Of a stretch of DNA of 22,195 nt, positions 1 to 7,871 are shown piece by piece. Origin of the DNA: a bacterium (GTDB lineage Bacteria > UBP15 > UBA6099 > DSWB01); contig JAGUYV010000052.1 of the NCBI GenBank assembly GCA_020061125.1, forward strand, positions 1-22,195. The letters are read 5' to 3'. Below the pieces are notes generated by a model. It was not told where the DNA came from, did no database searches, and saw only the letters and a list, made by a program, of their open reading frames with translations. The position numbers and the translations under genes were made by a program. How positions within the stretch are numbered: the stretch's first letter is position 1; every line of letters begins with the position of its first letter.

Positions 1-767
1 CCATGATTGATGTGTGCCGCGACAACAATGTCAAGCTGCACCTCGGATTCCACATGCGCTGCGACGCGGGCATCCAGCGCGTGCGCGACATGGTGCGCGG
101 CGAAAAATTCGGCGCGTGCTTCCAGGCCGCCTTCGAGTGGTTCGGGCTGTCCACCATGGGAAATGTGCCCGCCATAAAGAACGCGTGGAAACTCCTGGGC
201 GCCATGGGCGTGTCCGACAAGGGCTTCAGCCCGGACTGGCGTTTCGAGGACCCGCGCATCCCCGGCGGCGTCATGGAGGTCTTCTGCCACATCATTGATC
301 TGGCCCTGTGGATCTTCGGCGAACCCGAGGATGTGGTGGCCAAAACGCAAACCATCTCCCCGGACGCCAGGAAGCCCGAGCACGGCGTGCTCCTGCTCAC
401 CTTCCCCGGCGGCGTCACCGCGTATCTGAACATGAGCTCAAAAGCGCTGTCCCTGCGGGAGAGCAACCGCGCGCGATTCTATTGCGAAAACGGGAACATC
501 ATTTACGAAACCGACTCGAACCGGCAATCGTTTCTGCCCGGAAAGATCACACTGGAAACGGACCGCGGCCTTGCGGGCCGGCGCACGGGATTGCCCGCGC
601 TGCCGCCCCTCGAAAAGGGTCCGGCCATGTTCCCCCACTACCGCAAGATCCACAACTTCATCCGCGATGTGCAGGGCCGCCTCGACCCCGCGGAAGCGGA
701 CATCGTGGCCCGCGGCGAAGACGGCCTGGCCGTGGACAGGATAGTTCAGAAGCTCATGGGCGGATAG
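1..767 (+). CDS. Gfo/Idh/MocA-family oxidoreductase, C-terminal part (5' truncated)
   Basis: The reading frame is open from the window edge and ends with TAG at 765-767, giving about 254 residues. The visible part matches the C-terminal alpha/beta substrate domain of NAD(P)-dependent Gfo/Idh/MocA dehydrogenases. It opens with the helix-strand element 'CRDNNVKLHLGFHMR', which in this family follows the Rossmann domain, and contains 'GGVMEVFCHIIDLALWIFG', corresponding to the family's conserved G-x(n)-H-x(2)-D-x(3)-W/F-x(2)-G helix (His and Asp of the active site). It ends with the usual 'HYRKIHNFI' and 'GLAVDRIVQKL' helices. The Rossmann GxGxxG and the catalytic EKP motif lie outside the window, so the ATG at position 3 is not taken as the start. 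The substrate, probably a sugar or polyol, cannot be told. The gene converges on the lipoprotein gene with a gap of only 34 bp. Confidence 0.85.
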   Translation, partial: MIDVCRDNNVKLHLGFHMRCDAGIQRVRDMVRGEKFGACFQAAFEWFGLSTMGNVPAIKNAWKLLGAMGVSDKGFSPDWRFEDPRIPGGVMEVFCHIIDLALWIFGEPEDVVAKTQTISPDARKPEHGVLLLTFPGGVTAYLNMSSKALSLRESNRARFYCENGNIIYETDSNRQSFLPGKITLETDRGLAGRRTGLPALPPLEKGPAMFPHYRKIHNFIRDVQGRLDPAEADIVARGEDGLAVDRIVQKLMGG

Positions 768-783
768 GCCCAACCCGAATCTC

Positions 784-797
784 GTATGTTCACATAC
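784..797. terminator. Short hairpin in the 34-bp gap between convergent genes (weak terminator candidate)
   Basis: A perfect 6-bp inverted repeat, GTATGT / ACATAC with a 2-nt loop, sits in the gap between the two convergent genes. No T-run follows on either strand, so it would be a poor intrinsic terminator. It may be chance. Confidence 0.25.
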
Positions 798-801
798 CCC
801 G

Positions 802-3800
802 TCAATCTATGGTCGTAAAGTTGCCTGTGGCCGGTATGTTTGTGACCGGATCCGCGGCGTTGCCCGCGGGATCGCGCAGACCCGCGGGCACGAAGCGCGC
901 GGTGATGTTGTATGTGGTGGACGGGTACAGGCGCTTGAGTCCCATGCCCGTGAGAATGGCGTTGCTGCGCAGGGTGAAGGCCAGGGTGTCGCTGGTAATG
1001 AACATGTTCGTCCAGAAGAAGGTGCCGTAGGCCAGGGCGTTGGAGCTGTCTATGGTCATGCTCATGCCCGTGGAAGCGTTCTGGATGGTGATGCTGAAGC
1101 CCGACGCTAAAAGCGTGGCCGGGTCGTTCATGTTCACGGTGGTGTCCATGGTTTCATTGAAAATCACATTGAATGTGGGCTGGTTGTAGGGCACGAACAC
1201 ATTGCCGCTCGCCGGGAAAAACCCTATGACATTGGGAGAATCCTCATCAAGGATGTTGGAGCAGGCCGCGACGCAAGTGGACGGGTTGGTGCAGGTGTCA
1301 ACGGTGGCCGGATTTCCGTCGTTGCAGGCCGCATCCGAGCTGCACGCCGGGGTGCAGGGCGTGCTGGAGCAGGCCGCGGCGCATGTGCCGGGGCTGCCGC
1401 AGGCGTCGCTTGTGAGCGAGTCGCCGTCGTCGCAGTCGGCGTTCGAGAAACACGCCGGGAAACAGGCGTTGTTGGAGCACGCGGCGTCGCATGTGCCGGG
1501 ATTCACGCAGACATCAGTGGTCAGTGGATTGTCGTCATTGCAATTTGCCGAAGAGTTACAAACCGGCGTGCAGGGGGCGTACGAACAGGATGCGCTGCAT
1601 GTGCCGGGATTCACACAGGTGTCGGCGGTCTGGGAATTGCCGTCGCTGCACTGGGCGTTCGAGCTGCACGCCACGCTGCATGTATTGTGCGTGCAGGCCG
1701 CGGAGCAGGTTCCCTGATTCACGCATGCGTCCGTGGTCATGGGATTGTCGTCGTCGCACTGGGCGTCCGAAGAACAGGCGACCGTGCATGCGGGATTCGA
1801 GCAGTAGGCGTCGCAGGAAGTGGAGTTGTTGCAGATGTCCTGGGTCGCCGCATTGCCGTCGCTGCACTGGGAATTCTGGGTGCACTCCGGGGTGCATGAA
1901 GTGAAACCGCACGATGCGGCGCATGTGCTGGGATTCGAGCATGTGGCGCGCGTGTAGGGGCTGGAATCTTCGGGGCACCCGGAGTCGGCGGTGCAGGCCG
2001 GCGTACAGGGGCTGTAGCTGCATGCGGCGCTGCATGAACCCGGAGAAACGCAACTGTTGGTTGTGAGCGGATTGCCGTCGTCGCAGTCCGTGTTCGAGGA
2101 ACAGGCCACGGTGCAGGTGTGGTAACAGGAAGCGTAATACATTCCCGGATAATTGCAGTAATCCCTGTTCTTGGCATTGCCATCGTCGCAGTCCGCGTTG
2201 GAATTGCATTCGGGGATAATGGCGTGTGTGCAGTACGCGCCGCACTGGCCGCCGTAGTTGCACGAATCCTCGGTGTTGCTTCGGCCGTCGTCGCAATCCG
2301 CATTGGTATTGCATCCGACTTTGCAGGAATAGCAATAAGCGGAGCATGTGCCCGCGCCGCGGCATGTATCCACGGTTGTGGCGTCGTTGTCGTTGCAGCT
2401 TGCGTCCGAAGTGCATTTGGGCGTGCACGAAGCGCAACTCGAAAATTGCATTCCTCCCCAATAACATGTGTTGATCGTGGCGGTATTTCCGTCTTCGCAG
2501 TCGCTGTTTTCGAAACATGCGATTTTGGTGTTGTAGCATTTGGAATACCTGCTGCCGGGGCTGCTGCAATAATCAAGAGTCATGCGATCCCCGTCGTCGC
2601 AGCCCGCGTCGCTTGTGCATGCGATGGTGTAATTGTCGCAGCGCGAGTAATAGCACTGGCCCGGATTCACACAGTCGTCAATGGTGGCGGAATTGTTGTC
2701 ATTGCAGTCGCTCGCGCTGTTGCACGCCACATTACAGGATCTGCAAGCCGAATAGCATGTATTCGGGTTGTAGCAGGTGTTTTTCGTCATTGGATTTCCG
2801 TCGTCGCACGCGGCGTCATCGCCACACGCGGACTGGCAATTGCGGCAGTAGGCGCTGGCCATGCCGGGATTGAAACAAGTGTCCAGCGTTCCGCTGTTTC
2901 CGTCGTCGCACCCCGCGTCATTGCCGCATTTCGGCACAACATTCATGCATCTTGAATAATACATGCCGGGATTTTGGCAGTAATCTATGGTGTCACTCCT
3001 CTGGTCCACGCATTCTTCGTCGGCTTTACAGGGCGGTGAGTAATAATAGCAGTAGGCAGCGCATGTTCCTGACGATTGACAATAATCTGTTGTGCGAGCG
3101 TTTCCGTCATCGCATTCGGAATCGGAACCGCATGCAACCGGGCAATCGGTATGTACGCATCGTGAACATGACGCGCCGAATGCATAGCACCTGTCATAAG
3201 TCTCCGCATTGCCGTCACTGCAATCCGCATTACTTGTGCATTCATTCACGCATTGCGTGTTTATTTCGAGATACGATTCCCCTGCGCCGGTTCTGCTGTC
3301 GGCGCATGCATGAACCACAACAACCTCGGATGTATACCCGTCCTTGGAGGCCCAGATTTCCAGATCCACATCCGCAGGAACGCGGATAAGCTGAAGGGAG
3401 CCGTCATAGGATTTTATTTGCTCGTGAATGTAATATCCATTGGCGTAGGCGTAGAATTGCGCTCCTGGAATTCGGTTCCCCTGGGAATCAACGATGTAAA
3501 CGAAGTAAGCCTGGGAACAGGCTTTACCGAAATAATCAAGATTGAACCATGTCAGGTGAGTTATCGAGAATTGCACGAACATGCCATGCTCGTCCATCAT
3601 GACCGAGGCGCGCATGACGGATCCGTCGCCGTTGTATTCCACGACCCATTCCCCGGTGGTTTCGTTGAACACGAAAATGGGGATTGTGTCGCCCACCCTG
3701 GTGTCCAGCCCGGTTTCCGGGTTCTGGATTCCCTGGGGAACTCGCATGGTGATCTGCACGGACATGCCGTCGGGGAACTGTGTGACGGGATTTCCGTTTT

Positions 3801-4653
3801 CGTCCGTGAGATTGATGCTGGCGAACCCGGCGCTGATGAGCAGGCTTTCCTGTTGCCCGTTTCCCACATCGCTGTTTGTGGTGAAATCGCCCGGGAAAAA
3901 CGAAAGCGCATCCGAATCCGTGGGATCGCCGTAGGATATGGATCCGCGCACGGCGCCGGAGAAGCCCAAAACCTCGGCCGCGCGGTCGCCCGTGCCCGAG
4001 GGGTTACCGATGGTCAGGGTAACATCCGCGGGGTCGGACCCGCTCACGGGCGTGGAGAATTCCACGGCCAGGTCGTCCGGCGAAACCACGATTTCGGTCA
4101 CGGCCATCTGTAGGCCGGTGTCCGGGTCCGTGATGACCAGGGGCTGGGCCTGCGAAGTTGTTCCGTCCGAGCGGTAGATTTTGCCCTGCGTGGCCTGGTC
4201 CGCGGTCTGGGGCAGGCGCTTCATGAGCAGGCTCTGCTCGAACACGCCGTTTTCGTGCCCGTTGGGCATCAGGGTCACGGTTTTAAACAGCGGCTCGTAT
4301 GTGTTTTTCAACACCTTGATTTTCACGGCCGTGCCGGTGTCCGCAACCGAGCCAATGCTGGAAGAAAACCGCCCCTCGCCGTCGGTGGTCATGGCCGCGG
4401 TTCCGTTCACGGTCACGCTTGCGTTGGGCACGGGATTGCCGTCCGTGTCCGTGACCGTGGCGGCCAGAACGAATGCGCCTTCTCTGGCGGCATCGGAATT
4501 GTCCGTGGGCGTGGTTGTGGCCGGGGTCCCGGTTTTCCAGGTGGCCCCGCCGCCGCCTCCGCCGCCGCACCCGCAGATTACGCCCATCCACAGGCACAGG
4601 CCAAATATTGCCATTGACAAACGAACATCACACATTGCATGTGGCGATCGCAT
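802..4653 (-). CDS. Large cysteine-rich repeat lipoprotein, 1283 aa
   Basis: Predicted exported, lipid-anchored surface protein of unknown function. I choose the ATG at 4653: a GGGGGGA Shine-Dalgarno lies 6 nt upstream and a hydrophobic segment ends in the lipobox-like I-C-G-C (Cys29). The in-frame ATG at 4722 lacks an SD and lies inside a promoter. After Cys29 comes a run of seven glycines, then a carboxypeptidase-regulatory-like or Ig-like domain (about residues 55-145, 'VTDTDGNPVPNASVTVNG'). Next is a long beta-rich region (about 150-465) with a second 'D-S-Q-G-N-R-I-P-G-A' segment, then 19 tandem Cys-rich repeats (468-1131), and finally a Big_5/SbsA-type Ig-like domain (about 1140-1283, 'PASGNVFVPYNQPTFNVIFNE', shortened here to its hallmark start). 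The repeats resemble the C-x(5)-C-x-DGN type seen in large secreted proteins of deltaproteobacteria and Myxococcota. Adhesion or cell-surface structure is inference. Confidence 0.85.
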   Translation of the reverse strand: MRSPHAMCDVRLSMAIFGLCLWMGVICGCGGGGGGGATWKTGTPATTTPTDNSDAAREGAFVLAATVTDTDGNPVPNASVTVNGTAAMTTDGEGRFSSSIGSVADTGTAVKIKVLKNTYEPLFKTVTLMPNGHENGVFEQSLLMKRLPQTADQATQGKIYRSDGTTSQAQPLVITDPDTGLQMAVTEIVVSPDDLAVEFSTPVSGSDPADVTLTIGNPSGTGDRAAEVLGFSGAVRGSISYGDPTDSDALSFFPGDFTTNSDVGNGQQESLLISAGFASINLTDENGNPVTQFPDGMSVQITMRVPQGIQNPETGLDTRVGDTIPIFVFNETTGEWVVEYNGDGSVMRASVMMDEHGMFVQFSITHLTWFNLDYFGKACSQAYFVYIVDSQGNRIPGAQFYAYANGYYIHEQIKSYDGSLQLIRVPADVDLEIWASKDGYTSEVVVVHACADSRTGAGESYLEINTQCVNECTSNADCSDGNAETYDRCYAFGASCSRCVHTDCPVACGSDSECDDGNARTTDYCQSSGTCAAYCYYYSPPCKADEECVDQRSDTIDYCQNPGMYYSRCMNVVPKCGNDAGCDDGNSGTLDTCFNPGMASAYCRNCQSACGDDAACDDGNPMTKNTCYNPNTCYSACRSCNVACNSASDCNDNNSATIDDCVNPGQCYYSRCDNYTIACTSDAGCDDGDRMTLDYCSSPGSRYSKCYNTKIACFENSDCEDGNTATINTCYWGGMQFSSCASCTPKCTSDASCNDNDATTVDTCRGAGTCSAYCYSCKVGCNTNADCDDGRSNTEDSCNYGGQCGAYCTHAIIPECNSNADCDDGNAKNRDYCNYPGMYYASCYHTCTVACSSNTDCDDGNPLTTNSCVSPGSCSAACSYSPCTPACTADSGCPEDSSPYTRATCSNPSTCAASCGFTSCTPECTQNSQCSDGNAATQDICNNSTSCDAYCSNPACTVACSSDAQCDDDNPMTTDACVNQGTCSAACTHNTCSVACSSNAQCSDGNSQTADTCVNPGTCSASCSYAPCTPVCNSSANCNDDNPLTTDVCVNPGTCDAACSNNACFPACFSNADCDDGDSLTSDACGSPGTCAAACSSTPCTPACSSDAACNDGNPATVDTCTNPSTCVAACSNILDEDSPNVIGFFPASGNVFVPYNQPTFNVIFNETMDTTVNMNDPATLLASGFSITIQNASTGMSMTIDSSNALAYGTFFWTNMFITSDTLAFTLRSNAILTGMGLKRLYPSTTYNITARFVPAGLRDPAGNAADPVTNIPATGNFTTID
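1261..3252 (-). repeat. Nineteen tandem about 35-residue Cys-rich repeats within the lipoprotein
   Basis: The unit reads roughly C-x-S-[ND]-A-x-C-[DNS]-D-G-N-x-x-T-x-D-x-C-x-N-P-G-T-C-x-A-x-C, typically six cysteines per unit. I count 19 units between residues 468 and 1131. The last eight or so (nearest the C-terminus) are the most alike, with 'CTPAC' joints. The earlier ones are more diverged and some have Tyr-Tyr or Met-Tyr in place of the fifth Cys, which suggests expansion from the 3' part of the array. The DNA repeats are not identical, so this is an old array, not a recent slippage product. Confidence 0.85.
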
Positions 4654-4699
4654 GAGTGTCCCCCCGGCTGATAAAATTCCGTTGCTTGCCGTTGTCTGA

Positions 4700-4727
4700 A
4701 TTCTACCCTGCGGCGATTTCATGTAAA
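4700..4727 (-). promoter_or_regulatory. Sigma70-type promoter of the lipoprotein gene
   Basis: On the minus strand, TTTACA (4727-4722) and TAGAAT (4705-4700) are separated by 16 bp. Transcription would start near 4693. This is downstream of the in-frame ATG at 4722 and 40 nt upstream of the ATG at 4653, which supports the shorter protein. Confidence 0.55.
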
Positions 4728-4816
4728 CAAGCGGTGAAAAATAAATCTTTGTATGTCAAACGCAGGCCGCAATCCATTTATTACGCATGGCGCAATATTT
4801 TGAGCAACGGCCGCGC

Positions 4817-4846
4817 TTGACACGCCGCGCCGCGGCCCGGTAGCAT
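4817..4846 (+). promoter_or_regulatory. Sigma70-type promoter of the SRPBCC-like gene
   Basis: A consensus TTGACA (4817-4822) and TAGCAT (4841-4846) are separated by 18 bp. The -10 box overlaps the in-frame ATG at 4845, so that ATG would not be in the mRNA. The transcript would begin near 4853, about 30 nt before the TTG start at 4884. Confidence 0.6.
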
Positions 4847-4883
4847 GAAACCGGGATTCCATGCTTGCCAGAGGAGCGGACGG

Positions 4884-5372
4884 TTGGGCCGTATTCGTGT
4901 GAAACAGGTGGTGTGCGCGCCGCCCGAGGCCGTGGCCGCGCTGGCGCGGGACATCAACCTGTATCCCTCGTTCATGCCCTCGTTGCGGCGCATCGAGCTG
5001 CTGGAGACCGACGCCGACGGACTGGGCGGGCGCACGCGCTGGCACGCCGAACACAGGGTGTTCGCGGCCCGGCGCGCCATGTCCTGGGTTCAGCGCGAGC
5101 GCTGGGATCCCGGCGGCCTGTGCTGCCGCTTCGAACTCGACCCGTCTGAACCGGGCCGGTACAAAAAACTCAAGGGCCGCTGGCTCTTCAACCCCCACCC
5201 GGACGGCGCGGAGCTGATCGTGGACATTGATTTCCTTCTCGATCACCCGGCGCTGAACCCCGCCATCCACAGGGTTCTGGACATGCTCATGGAGCGCAAC
5301 AACCGCGCCCTGCTCAAGGCCATGAAACACGCCGCGGAAACCTCGTGCGTGCAGCCCCGTCCCCAGATCTGA
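4884..5372 (+). CDS. SRPBCC (START-like) protein, COQ10/polyketide-cyclase type
   Basis: A protein of 162-163 residues with the START-like hydrophobic-pocket fold as judged by sequence pattern: an N-terminal strand 'IRVKQVVCAPPEAVAALARDI', then 'YPSFMPSLRRIELLE' (the conserved Y-P-x-F motif of COQ10/aromatase-cyclase proteins), alternating strands, and a long C-terminal helix 'HRVLDMLMERNNRALLKAM'. Relatives bind ubiquinone or other hydrophobic ligands; the ligand here is unknown. I choose the TTG at 4884 because an AGAGGAG Shine-Dalgarno lies 7 nt upstream. The ATG at 4845 has no SD and overlaps the -10 box of a good promoter. The gene is divergent from the lipoprotein gene and is probably monocistronic. 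Confidence 0.75.
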   Translation: MGRIRVKQVVCAPPEAVAALARDINLYPSFMPSLRRIELLETDADGLGGRTRWHAEHRVFAARRAMSWVQRERWDPGGLCCRFELDPSEPGRYKKLKGRWLFNPHPDGAELIVDIDFLLDHPALNPAIHRVLDMLMERNNRALLKAMKHAAETSCVQPRPQI

Positions 5373-5390
5373 CGCAATTTTCAAAATATC

Positions 5391-5418
5391 AAAAATCCCC
5401 TGTTTTACTGGATTTTTT
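5391..5418 (+). terminator. A/U-rich hairpin after the SRPBCC-like gene
   Basis: AAAAATCC (5391-5398) and GGATTTTT (5410-5417) form an 8-bp stem with an 11-nt loop, ending in a T-run, 18 nt after the stop codon. The GC content of the stem is low, so termination may be weak. Confidence 0.45.
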
Positions 5419-5439
5419 CGCGTCATAAAAAATATACAC

Positions 5440-5468
5440 TTGATCATCTTTGAATATGTCAATATACA
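5440..5468 (+). promoter_or_regulatory. Sigma70-type promoter of the CoA-transferase gene
   Basis: TTGATC (5440-5445) and TATACA (5463-5468) are separated by 17 bp in a markedly AT-rich stretch (5373-5534). Transcription would start near 5475, leaving a leader of about 60 nt before the GTG start at 5535. Confidence 0.5.
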
Positions 5469-5534
5469 TGTTTGGGGTGGTGTATCTTTTTTTATATTAA
5501 TCAATTAGAAACAGGGTGAAAGGGTGGAACCACA

Positions 5535-7736
5535 GTGACGGTCAAATCCGAAACCATGGAACAGAAAATGCCCGCCATGCACAGCAATGTGCAGGAAATG
5601 GTGGACGCCGTGATCGAGGACATCGGCACGGACATCCGTATGGGGCTGCCCATCGGCGTTGGCAAGCCAACGATTCTGGCCAATGAAATCTACCGCCGGG
5701 CCAAAGAGAATCCCAACATCAAGCTCAAGATTTTCAGCGGCCTGTCCCTGTGCGTGCCCCAGGGCAAGTCCGACCTCGAAAAACGGTTCCTCGGTCCCTT
5801 GGTCAAACGCCTGTTCCCGGACTACCCGGACCCGCAATTCACTATTGACTCGTTCAAGGGCAAGCTGCCGGACAATGTGGAGATCTCGGATTTCTACATC
5901 ACGCCCGGCGCGTATGTGGGCAACCGGTTCGTGCAGCAGGGCTACATTTCGTCGAACTACTCGCATGTGCCGCGCGATGTGATTGACGCGGGCGTGAATG
6001 TGGCTGCGGGCCTGGTGTGCCGCAAGACCGTGGACGGCCGCGAGATGTACAGCTTGAGCAGCAACGCGGACGCGCCCCTCGACACCGTGTGGAAACTCCA
6101 GGAAATGCGACGCACCATCGGAAAAAAAGTCGCCATCATCGGACAGGTCAACCAGAACCTGCCCTTCATGTACGGCACGGCCGCGGCCTACCCCGAAACC
6201 TGGGACTACATCCTCGACAACCCGGATTATTACCACCAGCTTTTCGGCCCGCCCCGCGAGGCCATCAACACCACGGACTACATGATCGGCATCAACGCCA
6301 GCACGCTCATCCGCGACGGCGGCTCCATCCAGATCGGCATCGGCTCCCTGGGCGACGCCATCACCATCGGCCTGGTCATGCGCCACAAGAACAATCCCCT
6401 GTACCGCGAGTTCGTGGAAAAGGCCGGAATTTACGAACGCTACGGCGCTTCCATTGACAAAATCGGCGGCCTGGACACCTTCGAAAAAGGACTCTACGGC
6501 GTCACCGAACTCATGGTGGACGGGTTCATTCAGCTCATTAAAAACGACATCATCAAGCGCAAGGTCTACGACAACCGCTACCTGCAAAAACTCATAAATG
6601 AAGGCCACATCACCGAGCAAGTGACCCCGCGCACCCTGGAACTGCTCCTCGATGAAGGCGCGATCAGCCCGCAGCTCAACGAAGAGGATGTGATCTTCCT
6701 CAAGGACTTCGGCGTGCTGCGCGAAGACATCCGCCTGGAGAACAGGCAGTTGCTCAACGGCGACGGAACCGGGTTCCTCGCGGACCTGTCCGACGGCGCG
6801 GCCATGGACGGCATCTGCAAGAAATTCCTCGGGGACAGGCTCAAGAAGGGCGTGCTCGTGCACGCCAGCTTCTTCGTCGGCCCCCCCACCTTTTACCAGG
6901 CTCTGCGGGACATGTCCGAGGAAGAACGCTGGCGCATCCAGATGCGCGAGATCAGCTTCTGCAACACCCTGCGCGGCGACGAGCAGCTCAAGCTGGCCCA
7001 GCGCCAGAGCGCCCGGTTCGTGAATGTCGCCCTCATGCAGACCCTGCTCGGCAACACGGTCAGCGACGGACTCGAAAACGGACAGGTCATCAGCGGCGTG
7101 GGCGGCCAGTTCGATTTCGTGACCATGGCCCACGGCCTGCCCGGCGGCCGCAGCATCATCCTTCTGCGCAGCACAAAACAGCAGAAGGATTCCCTTACAA
7201 GCAACATCCGCTGGAACTACGGCCACTGCACCGTGCCGCGCCACATGCGCGACTTCGTGGTCACAGAGTACGGCATCGCCGACCTGCGCGGCATGCCCGA
7301 CCGCAAGGTCATCGCCAACCTCATCAACATCGCCGATTCCCGCTTCCAGGAAGAGCTTCTTGCCAAGGCCAAGGAAGCCCAGAAGATTCCGGACAGCTAC
7401 AAAATTCCGCAATCCTACCGCCAGAACTACCCCGAGCGGCTCGAAAAGGAACTCAAGCCCTTCCGCGAAAAAGGACACTTCAACCCCTTCCCGTTCGGCT
7501 CCCAGTTCACCGACGAGGAGATCACCATCGGCAAGGCCCTGCAATCCCTCAAGGCCACCATGGAGACCAAGAAATTCACCATGCTTCCCATGGACAAGAT
7601 GAAAAAGATCCTGTCCCCGCCGCGCGAGGCTCTGACGCTGCTCCAGCGCCTGGACCTCGACAAGCCCAAAAACGGCAAGGAGAAAATCACGCAGAAACTC
7701 GTGCTCTACGCCCTGGCGCAGACCGGCGCGATTTGA
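5535..7736 (+). CDS. Long-form acetyl-CoA hydrolase / acyl-CoA transferase, 733 aa
   Basis: A member of the acetyl-CoA hydrolase/transferase family, whose members move CoA between acetyl-CoA and a carboxylate or release acetate. Recognisable parts are an N-terminal 'GLPIGVGKPTILANEI', 'IQIGIGSLGDAITIGL', 'YGVTELMVDG' with Glu325 at the position expected for the family's catalytic glutamate, 'GVGGQFDFV' (about residue 521), and the hallmark 'VTEYGIADLRG' (Glu578). At 733 residues it is much longer than the roughly 430-510 of most members: about 170 extra residues lie between the catalytic Glu and the GVGGQFDF motif, and there is a tail of about 140 residues. The start is GTG, with a purine-rich AGGGTGGA upstream. 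Cytoplasmic. With the pyruvate:ferredoxin oxidoreductase nearby it could complete acetate formation (inference). The exact acceptor is unknown. Confidence 0.85.
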   Translation: MTVKSETMEQKMPAMHSNVQEMVDAVIEDIGTDIRMGLPIGVGKPTILANEIYRRAKENPNIKLKIFSGLSLCVPQGKSDLEKRFLGPLVKRLFPDYPDPQFTIDSFKGKLPDNVEISDFYITPGAYVGNRFVQQGYISSNYSHVPRDVIDAGVNVAAGLVCRKTVDGREMYSLSSNADAPLDTVWKLQEMRRTIGKKVAIIGQVNQNLPFMYGTAAAYPETWDYILDNPDYYHQLFGPPREAINTTDYMIGINASTLIRDGGSIQIGIGSLGDAITIGLVMRHKNNPLYREFVEKAGIYERYGASIDKIGGLDTFEKGLYGVTELMVDGFIQLIKNDIIKRKVYDNRYLQKLINEGHITEQVTPRTLELLLDEGAISPQLNEEDVIFLKDFGVLREDIRLENRQLLNGDGTGFLADLSDGAAMDGICKKFLGDRLKKGVLVHASFFVGPPTFYQALRDMSEEERWRIQMREISFCNTLRGDEQLKLAQRQSARFVNVALMQTLLGNTVSDGLENGQVISGVGGQFDFVTMAHGLPGGRSIILLRSTKQQKDSLTSNIRWNYGHCTVPRHMRDFVVTEYGIADLRGMPDRKVIANLINIADSRFQEELLAKAKEAQKIPDSYKIPQSYRQNYPERLEKELKPFREKGHFNPFPFGSQFTDEEITIGKALQSLKATMETKKFTMLPMDKMKKILSPPREALTLLQRLDLDKPKNGKEKITQKLVLYALAQTGAI

Positions 7737-7762
7737 GCGCATTATTCACATTGACTGACAAC

Positions 7763-7796
7763 GCGCCGCGCGGACCGAACTCTGCGCGGTGTTTTT
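7763..7796 (+). terminator. Rho-independent terminator after the CoA-transferase gene
   Basis: CCGCGC (7766-7771) pairs with GCGCGG (7784-7789) around a 12-nt loop. The stem extends three pairs outward with G-T wobbles and is followed by TTTTT (7792-7796). It lies 26 nt after the stop codon, so the permease gene downstream is probably a separate unit. Confidence 0.7.
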
Positions 7797-7871
7797 CTAC
7801 ACCATATCCTATGTTTCTGGTAAGATATAAAACACACAACATGGAAACCCCGCTGCCGGAGGCCTCCGCCC

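Noticed and set aside
1298-2576. Arg-, Cys- or Thr-rich alternative frames inside the lipoprotein repeats
   Set aside because: They arise because the repeats keep other frames open; the minus-strand main frame has the signal peptide and repeat periodicity.
5505-7742. A 745-codon open frame antisense to the CoA-transferase gene
   Set aside because: It is a mirror of a GC-rich gene with strong third-position bias. It has no SD, no recognisable domain, and the sense frame contains family motifs throughout.
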